Source of the DNA: Botryotinia globosa
Lineage: Eukaryota; Ascomycota; Leotiomycetes; Helotiales; Sclerotiniaceae
Direction of reading: 5' to 3'
Length of the DNA: 64,000 nt
NCBI GenBank assembly: GCA_014898425.1
Contig: RCSZ01000010.1
Location: 1-64,000, forward strand
The notes below the pieces were generated by a model, which saw only the letters and a list, made by a program, of their open reading frames with translations, searched no databases and was not told the origin of the DNA. Below are positions 57,990 to 64,000 of the stretch, piece after piece. A program made the translations under genes and the position numbers. Within the stretch, counting starts at the first letter, position 1, and each line of letters opens with the position of its first letter.

Positions 57990-59049
57990 TGAAGAAGTGT
58001 AGAAGCTTATGGCGTTTCGAGTATTATTTAGTAAAGTTTGCTAATATCGGCGAGTTGATAATAGTCTTGATCGAAAAGTTGGTAATGAGCTAGGAGAATT
58101 TTGTGTATGTGATGGCAATCCGTTGGAGTCGAATTGTTGATCGTGGTCGTGGTCGTGGTCGTGCTCGTGGTCGTGGTACTTTACAAGCTTTTCTTTTTGT
58201 GCGCAAAGCTTTCTTTGAACGGTGCCAATTTGGATGTTAGAACATCCTTTGTCAAAATTAAGGAGATTCCAAGAAACTCCAGAAAGCTGCTACTGTTGTG
58301 TGGTGCGCTCGAGATAAGTTATGTGACAAAGAGGCAAGAGTAAGACAAAGAAACTTTATACCTTTTGGCAGCTGTGTGAAAGAGATGTGACTTCTAGAAT
58401 TATCAGTCTCTGATCGTGAAAGGCTAATGAAAGAATAACATTTGGTCTGTGGTCGATTTCTGTATCACGATCACTCATTATCATAGAGTCATGTAATGAT
58501 AGTTAAAGATGTTGATAGAAGGAAATAAGAAAAGGGGCATTTGAAGAAAATCGGTTTTGTCCACAAAGAAGCCTCCTGATAATCTTTGGTGAGAAGTCGT
58601 TCATGAGGGTATGTACTGCTATGCGATGTCGAGTAAATAATTCAAAAATATTAAAAATTTCTATTTCTGCAAAGATTTCCCTCTTAATTGTGGTATTAAA
58701 TTTGAGGCACGGAACTGAGTAGTACAAGTCGTGGCGTGTTTGAAATATCACAAATTCATGGAAAACACTTGTATGAGGTAGCGCAAATCGGCAAATAAAT
58801 AATATAAGAATAATCTGACGTAAAGGAGAATCTCAAAGTAGATAGAGCTGAAGATTTCCAATATAATCCCATAATTCACGATGTTTTTAATAATATATGT
58901 TATATTGGGTGAGTTTCTGATCTCATTCGTGATAGATGGTCACCACAAAACGATTTTCAGATCAATAACATGTCGAATCCATGCGGCTAAAGTGTATTAA
59001 CCACTTTTCAAAAAGAGATTTGGCTCTTACACAAAATCAGACCACAACA
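57990..59049. other. intergenic with a hexamer repeat
   Basis: Nothing coding apart from short frames crossing the GGTCGT repeat listed separately. Confidence 0.4.
58141..58176. repeat. hexanucleotide tandem repeat (TCGTGG)6
   Basis: Six units of TCGTGG with one substitution in the fourth (TCGTGC), about 150 bases upstream of the divergent membrane-protein gene. Simple slippage repeat. Confidence 0.9.
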
Positions 59050-60009
59050 CTAGGTGTTGAAGTCGATCAAGTCCCTCGTCAACTTCTCCTCATCAAATCT
59101 CCATCTAGTTACGTCAATCTGCCCCTTCCATTCCGGCTTGTCGCATAGCTCATGAAGAAGACTGTGATATCTACCCATATTCAAGTTGAATCCTAAGACA
59201 TCCTTGTGTTCTGCCATTAATTGTATGTTAAATGCTAGTTCCTGGAACATAACTCCATGTCCACGGGTTCCCAGTTGCTCCAAAGATCCATGATTGCAAC
59301 AGCGTCCAACACAACTGTATATGTGGAAAAAAGCATGACACATCTCGTGAACTAGGGTACCGAATAACTTTCTCAATTTTTCTCCATTGAGCGGCTCAAT
59401 TCCTGGTCCAATAAAGATGGTGATCGTGCTCCTTGGCCGGAAGCGACATTCGATGACATCTTTTTTACCTCTTCTGTAAATGGCCTTCGATTCTTGGGAC
59501 GTGTGGCCTTGACAACCAAGTGGGTTATTGCCGGGTAAAGCAGTGATTAGAGTGACGTATTCATTCAATGTGCCTCTGAAAAATAAATCATCGAATATGT
59601 GAAAGTACTTTTGCAGGATGATTTTCGTTGATACGAGGTGAAGCTGATTTGGGGTATTGAGGATATCTATTACCTTCCACTTCTCAACTGCTTCTTCCTG
59701 CAGAGGGCTTAATTTTGAATCTGGATTAATATGTTTCCAGACGGCGCCTACAAGACTTGCAGGTCGATGCTTGAACACGTTTAGGCGACCTAAAGTCAAA
59801 GGTTGACGAAAAAATAGTCTTCCCGAGAGATAGCCAAGCCGAGGGTTTGCTTTTCGAACGATGAAAGAATGTGGGAAATAATCCTCATCTCTGTCTCGGG
59901 CGAACTTCTCTATTGCAGATCGACTTTGACGAAGTAATTCGGCGTCACATCCTGTGACATATGTTGGTCTGCCGATTCCATTTGATATCTTCGAAGGTGT
60001 TTGACCCAT
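59050..60009 (-). CDS. SprT-like zinc metalloprotease domain protein, 319 aa
   Basis: SprT-like family, the fold of the DNA-protein crosslink proteases SPRTN/Wss1-type and related proteins. The catalytic zinc motif is HEMCH (residues 221-225, His-Glu-x-x-His), with a third likely ligand His251 in GTRGHGVMFQ, a spacing normal for SprT domains. Cysteines (CVGRCCNHG) between them might hold a further metal. Single exon. The N-terminus MGQTPSKIS fits the N-myristoylation pattern (Gly2, Ser6, Lys7), so the mature protein may be lipid-anchored, unusual for this family. It does not look like a full SPRTN (no visible SHP or UBZ motif). Neighbours give no functional link. Confidence 0.85.
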   Translation of the reverse strand: MGQTPSKISNGIGRPTYVTGCDAELLRQSRSAIEKFARDRDEDYFPHSFIVRKANPRLGYLSGRLFFRQPLTLGRLNVFKHRPASLVGAVWKHINPDSKLSPLQEEAVEKWKVIDILNTPNQLHLVSTKIILQKYFHIFDDLFFRGTLNEYVTLITALPGNNPLGCQGHTSQESKAIYRRGKKDVIECRFRPRSTITIFIGPGIEPLNGEKLRKLFGTLVHEMCHAFFHIYSCVGRCCNHGSLEQLGTRGHGVMFQELAFNIQLMAEHKDVLGFNLNMGRYHSLLHELCDKPEWKGQIDVTRWRFDEEKLTRDLIDFNT

Positions 60010-61114
60010 CGCGAGAGTTTTTCCGATTAAGTCTGGAGGAATGTCGATGTTTGAAAAGTTATATGAGATTTCCTAATGTCATGGACTTGAGGAAATCGTC
60101 TCCAACCAGTACGTGCGTTGATAGATATAGTAAATTCCCCCACTAGGAATGGCCGTCTTGAACATCAACAACTGTATTAGCCGTATGAACAAACTAGTCC
60201 AAGGTGCCGCATTTCTCCATCCCAGTCGTACTGACGAAAGGGACAGGAGGTACAGCAACTCATGATTTCAACACTACTTGAATTTGGGAATCCACAGGAA
60301 GAACAAGATCATATGCTCTCGTGCAATACGAAGCTGTATACCTAGTTATATTTCAAGCTAGGACTGACCATAGAGTAAACTACAATTCGATCAAAAAGCG
60401 ATCAAAATCAAAGAAAGTCAACTGATAAGTGGACTTCAAAACTCTCAAAAAAGGATTGAGTGAAGATGTAGCTAATTCTGAGAACTACCCGAACTCATTT
60501 TCTCAATAACCTCAAAAGCCTGTATACTCTACCAGTAAGAAGGAATGTCGTTACATCTTTGAGAGAGTAAGATCAAGTTTCATGGAGGTATCTTCTCTGA
60601 TAACAATCGGAATGGAAGACCAATCCTTTATACTCATCAACATGGCCAAATTTTGTAAGAAATGACGATCACAAACATGACTAGCAACCTACATGCTTTA
60701 GGGGATAGTATAGAGGTCAGAAGTGTTTCTGTGGCACCTTCGATATCCTATCACTGATCATTATTTTGGACACGGGTGTTGGAGGCTAAGCTCGATATAT
60801 CCATATATATGTTTGCTTCGTAGTGCTCTTTGATCTTGGCATCATTGGTACTATTCTTGTTCCATATGACTACCAGGATAGTCATGAGGCCTGAGAGCAA
60901 GTCATACGTGGAATTCATGCGTCAGAGACATGTACTCAATTTGTTCGCAATGGTCAAAAAAGAATGTGAACAGCATTCCCGATAAGGCGAGAGCCCGAGA
61001 TTTAAAACTTTTGTCATTGAATTTGTCTATAATCTTGAAGAACCAGAATAACGCATACTTCTAAAGTTTTATAAAGGATCTAATATCTTGACATCATAAG
61101 AACTTTTAGGGGAA
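60010..61114. other. intergenic, nothing recognised
   Basis: Upstream of the SprT-like gene and downstream of SSZ1. No coding signal. Confidence 0.4.
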
Positions 61115-62992
61115 TTAGCTTGAAGGAGCTGCGAGGTTTCCTCTAACACCTCCCTTCTCTCCGACTTCGCGTGCAGTAACAGTAACTGACAAATCCTTGC
61201 TAATGTTGATCATGACTTCGACCTTGCTACCCTTCTTGACACCTCTGACTGCAGCTTCTGCGAGAACATTTCCGACCTTCCAGATTTTCTCACGTTGCTC
61301 CTCATCTTCCTCTTCGCTGTCATCGTCCTCAGAATCATCAGAGTTTGCGTCCTCAACCTTAGCACCAGTGGATTTAGGTTTTGGCTCTGGCTTAGTGACC
61401 TTGATGTGAGATCCACCCTCGACAATCTTGACTAAAACATCACCACCTTCTTTGGGAGCAGCGATTTCGACAGTTCGGCGAGCTGGGACGGCAGTTTCGG
61501 CAGCAACAATTGGTGTGAAAACACCCTTGTCAGTCTCTCCTGAGATGGAAAGAACTCCAATGGCGTTTGTGAGGTGCTGAACGGTAGTGACGGCAGCGTG
61601 AGTAGATTGCTCAATATCTTGAGCATCAAATTCTTGAATGAGAGATGCTTGAAGAGCAGCTCCACGGGCTTGCAGTTCGGATGGGTTGATTGCGGTAGGG
61701 CTGGTAGATGGAGCAAGAACTGTGGCATTTGGGTAGATGTATTGGACATTAGATGCGATTTTTGGTGTGTGCGATGTACCACCAGAAAGGATGACCTCAT
61801 CGATTTCCAAAGCATCCAATCCAGCCTTCTTTACAACACCCTCAATCAATCTGTTGAATCCTTCAAAGACCTTGCGTCCGATAGTCTCATATCTAAGTCT
61901 GTTAATGGTGGAAGAGAAATCAATACCCTCAGCCAAACTCTCTACACTGAAGTTGGAGTTTTGTCCGATACTAAGTGCTTTCTTGGTAGCTTCGGCTTCT
62001 GCCTTGAGTTTTGCGAAACTGCGTTGATTTTCACGGGGGTCGATAGAGTTCCACTTGATGAACTCTTTGGAAAAGTGATCCATGAGGACCTGATCCAAGT
62101 GAACACCAGCGAATTCGTAATCGTGTGCAGTTGCCAAAATGGTATACATGCCACCTCTTGATGCGATAACTGCGACATCTGAGCGAGTTCCTCCGAGGTC
62201 TGCAACAATAACATTCTTATCCGCAACCTTGGCCTCTGGCCTTGCGTCATATGCCAACAAAGCAGCAACGGGCTCATTAATGAGTTGTAAAACCTCAACA
62301 CCTGCATCGTTTGCTGCCTTTGTCAAAGCTGCCTTTTGGTTGTCGGAGAAATTTGTTGGGATTGTGATGACAGCCGAGTTAATTTGTTTTCCGGTGTAAT
62401 CTGATGCGGATTGTGCGAGACGACGGATAACTCGAGTTGCTACCTCAGATACAGAGACGGTTGATGGTTCACCCTCCTCTTTATCTTGAATTTTGAATGC
62501 GATTGTGCCTTCGTGGTCCAAAGGGTGTGCAGAAGCATGGCTGTGTGTAGGGTCTATCGACTTGAAGCTATGCGGGGTGCGGGGCAAAATGTTAGTCGAC
62601 TTTCTCTTGGAATACTCCTAGGGTCCAAAGGGGCATTTATGATATAGACATACTCTTGTCCAAGGAAATCCCTGAAATAAGCAACAGTGTTTGTGCTGTT
62701 TCTAATAAGTTGTTGCTTGGCTTGTTGACCATAATATTCGTCTCCATGGATATACGACAAAATGGTAGGAATTTGACGGTCTGTAGTCGAAGTCAATCGG
62801 TCTGCCTCCCCATCCTACTCGGATCTGTATTTGAGGGCATTTCAGTCACTTACCTCCATCCTCGTTGGCAATAACTTCAGCTTTATCTTCAACAGTCGTG
62901 TAGGCGATTGAGCTGTTGGAGTTTCCGAAAGAGATACCAATGGCATTTCTCTCACCAGCAGTGCCGTTTGATGCGGGGGCTTCAGCTGCCAT
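61115..62992 (-). CDS. SSZ1: Hsp70-like ribosome-associated complex chaperone Ssz1, 572 aa
   Basis: Atypical Hsp70 that pairs with zuotin (RAC) on the ribosome to assist nascent-chain folding. Three exons: 62992-62854, 62780-62654, 62567-61115. The N-terminus IGISFGNSNSSIAYT is the shortened phosphate-1 loop typical of Ssz1 rather than canonical Hsp70 (IGIDLGTTNS). VADLGGTRSDVAVI and VILSGGTSHTPKI mark the remaining nucleotide-binding elements. The substrate-binding part is short and contains an acidic insert (DANSDDSEDDDSEEEDEEQ, around residue 490), which makes the protein somewhat longer than yeast Ssz1 (538 aa). It is divergently transcribed from RRP40. Confidence 0.92.
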
Positions 62993-63281
62993 TTTAAGAT
63001 TTATAAAGGATTAAAGGAGAGGGCAAAAAGTGGATGAATGAAGTAGAAAAGACTTTGACTCAAAATCAAAGGTTTGTTATAGTTCTGTGTAAATAAACAA
63101 TGTAATCAATCAAAACCATCCAGAACTTTTTTACTTTTTCAAAATCGCATCGAGAATTTCACTAGCGCCACATTTTAGCCCCCCACATTTTGTAGGCGCA
63201 AACGCAAGGCTGAGAAATCTGAACTTTCTGTCTATTGCAGCGAATGTTGAACATACTCAAATAATATAATCATACCATAAA
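62993..63281. promoter_or_regulatory. shared promoter region of SSZ1 and RRP40
   Basis: 289 bases separate the two divergent start codons. Both are ribosome or RNA-processing housekeeping genes, so a bidirectional promoter is likely. The short GC-richer patch near 63160-63215 (CGCCAC.. and CCCCCCAC) stands out; no factor site is assigned with confidence. Confidence 0.55.
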
Positions 63282-64000
63282 ATGTCGACAGAAACATTCG
63301 TCCTTCCCGGCGATCATATTGCTTCAGAATTATTACCTTCTCACCCAAGTCTACCATTGAAGCTCGGCCCTGGGTTAAGACATATTCCTCCAAATACAAT
63401 TACTTCAAGTGTAGCAGGTGAGCTACGAACAGATTCAAGGAAAAATGCAGTGTGGGTTGAATTTAATGCTGGTCGAGTAAGAGACAAAATCACAAACTTC
63501 TTATGCTTCGGCGCAGCTAACCATTCCCTTAGTACATTCCAACAGTAGGGGATCTGGTAATTGCTTCCATTAAGAAATCAGCAGGAGACGTCTTTTATGC
63601 AAACCTTAGCGACTTTACATCAGATGCCAGTCTTCCAGTTCTCTCCTTCGAAGGAGCTACGAAAAAAACCAGGCCGCAGCTTGAAAAGGGCGCGCTAGTT
63701 TATGCACGAGTTACTCTTGCAAACAAACATATGGATCCTGAATTAGAATGTGTATCAGCATCTACGGGTAAATCAGAAGGTTTGGGACCATTGGAGGGAG
63801 GGATGCTTTTCGATATATCTCTCGGAATGGCAAGACGAATGATGATGGCTCGCCCAGCTGAACAAGGTGGTTTGACGATACTTGAGGAATTGGGAGAGGC
63901 TGGTGTTTCGTTTGAGATCGCCGTGGGAAGGAATGGAAAAGTTTGGGTGGATAGTAAGACAGTAAAGACTACATTGGCGATAGGAAAGGCCTTGAAAGAA
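63282..64000 (+). CDS. RRP40: exosome complex RNA-binding subunit Rrp40, partial (3' end beyond window)
   Basis: Subunit of the RNA exosome cap, which threads RNA toward the Rrp44/Rrp6 nucleases. Exon 1 is 63282-63476; a 56-base intron (63477-63532, donor GTAAGA, acceptor CTTAG) leads into exon 2, still open at 64000. The join restores RYIPTVGDLVIASI, the hallmark of the S1 domain in Rrp40 and Rrp4. The following block GGMLFDISLGMARRMM is the KH-domain start, and FEIAVGRNGKVWVDSK is typical of the Rrp40 KH region. About 220 residues are visible of an expected 240-270, so only the tail is missing. Confidence 0.92.

Noticed and set aside
58141..58176. (TCGTGG)6 considered as a coding repeat
   Set aside because: Short, upstream of a divergent gene, with only an undistinguished 69-codon frame through it.
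61210..62399. Several long plus- and minus-strand frames inside SSZ1
   Set aside because: Shadows of a conserved coding exon in other frames.
1..64000. tRNA, rRNA and CRISPR arrays
   Set aside because: GTTCGAA-type words (for example near 15565 and 56525) have no fitting cloverleaf around them; no regularly spaced direct repeats and no rRNA-like sequence were seen.

Overview
The window reads as nuclear DNA of a filamentous ascomycete. Genes are cut by short introns (47 to 72 bases) with GTAAGT-type donors, and the families are fungal: HET-domain incompatibility genes, oligopeptide and MFS transporters, a UstYa-like (DUF3328) gene, and small secreted proteins. The modest GC content and gene styles fit a Leotiomycete such as Botrytis or Sclerotinia, but that placement is inference; no marker gene settles it.

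Layout. 1-9.8 kb: a small membrane protein gene, a heavily decayed HET gene (3554-7819, minus), a 452-bp hAT-type MITE with a perfect 8-bp target duplication (8329-8780), and a broken unknown gene. 10.3-15.3 kb: an intact 475-aa unknown protein, gene-poor DNA, and a phytanoyl-CoA-dioxygenase-like gene. 18.3-32.0 kb: a plus-strand block of four intact metabolic genes: two OPT transporters, an acyl-CoA ligase ending in a peroxisomal-type tripeptide, and an MFS sugar transporter. 32-43 kb: accessory DNA with two or three small secreted proteins, a 12-residue in-frame peptide repeat containing VYKR, a second decayed HET gene, and a broken UstYa-like gene. 43.8-53.4 kb: three same-strand genes of one unnamed family sharing a motif and an intron of identical position and phase, interrupted by a solo LTR (50418-50881) and a TA-flanked MITE-like element (51210-51623). 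55-64 kb: a broken GNAT gene, a single-pass membrane protein, a SprT-like metalloprotease with a myristoylation-type N-terminus, and the divergent housekeeping pair SSZ1 and RRP40 (the latter running off the window).

The right end is conserved housekeeping DNA; the left and middle are accessory DNA. Several accessory genes (both HET genes, the UstYa-like gene, the GNAT gene) carry in-frame stops, many at codons that would be CAA, CAG, CGA or TGG before a C-to-T change on one strand, as repeat-induced point mutation or simple decay would leave. The most unusual signal is the 12-residue repeat at 34491-34721 with mainly synonymous variation between copies, lying about 3.6 kb from the UstYa-like relic. 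That pairing recalls fungal Kex2-processed repeat (dikaritin-type) peptide loci, but no leader peptide or intact enzyme is present, so the link is a hypothesis.
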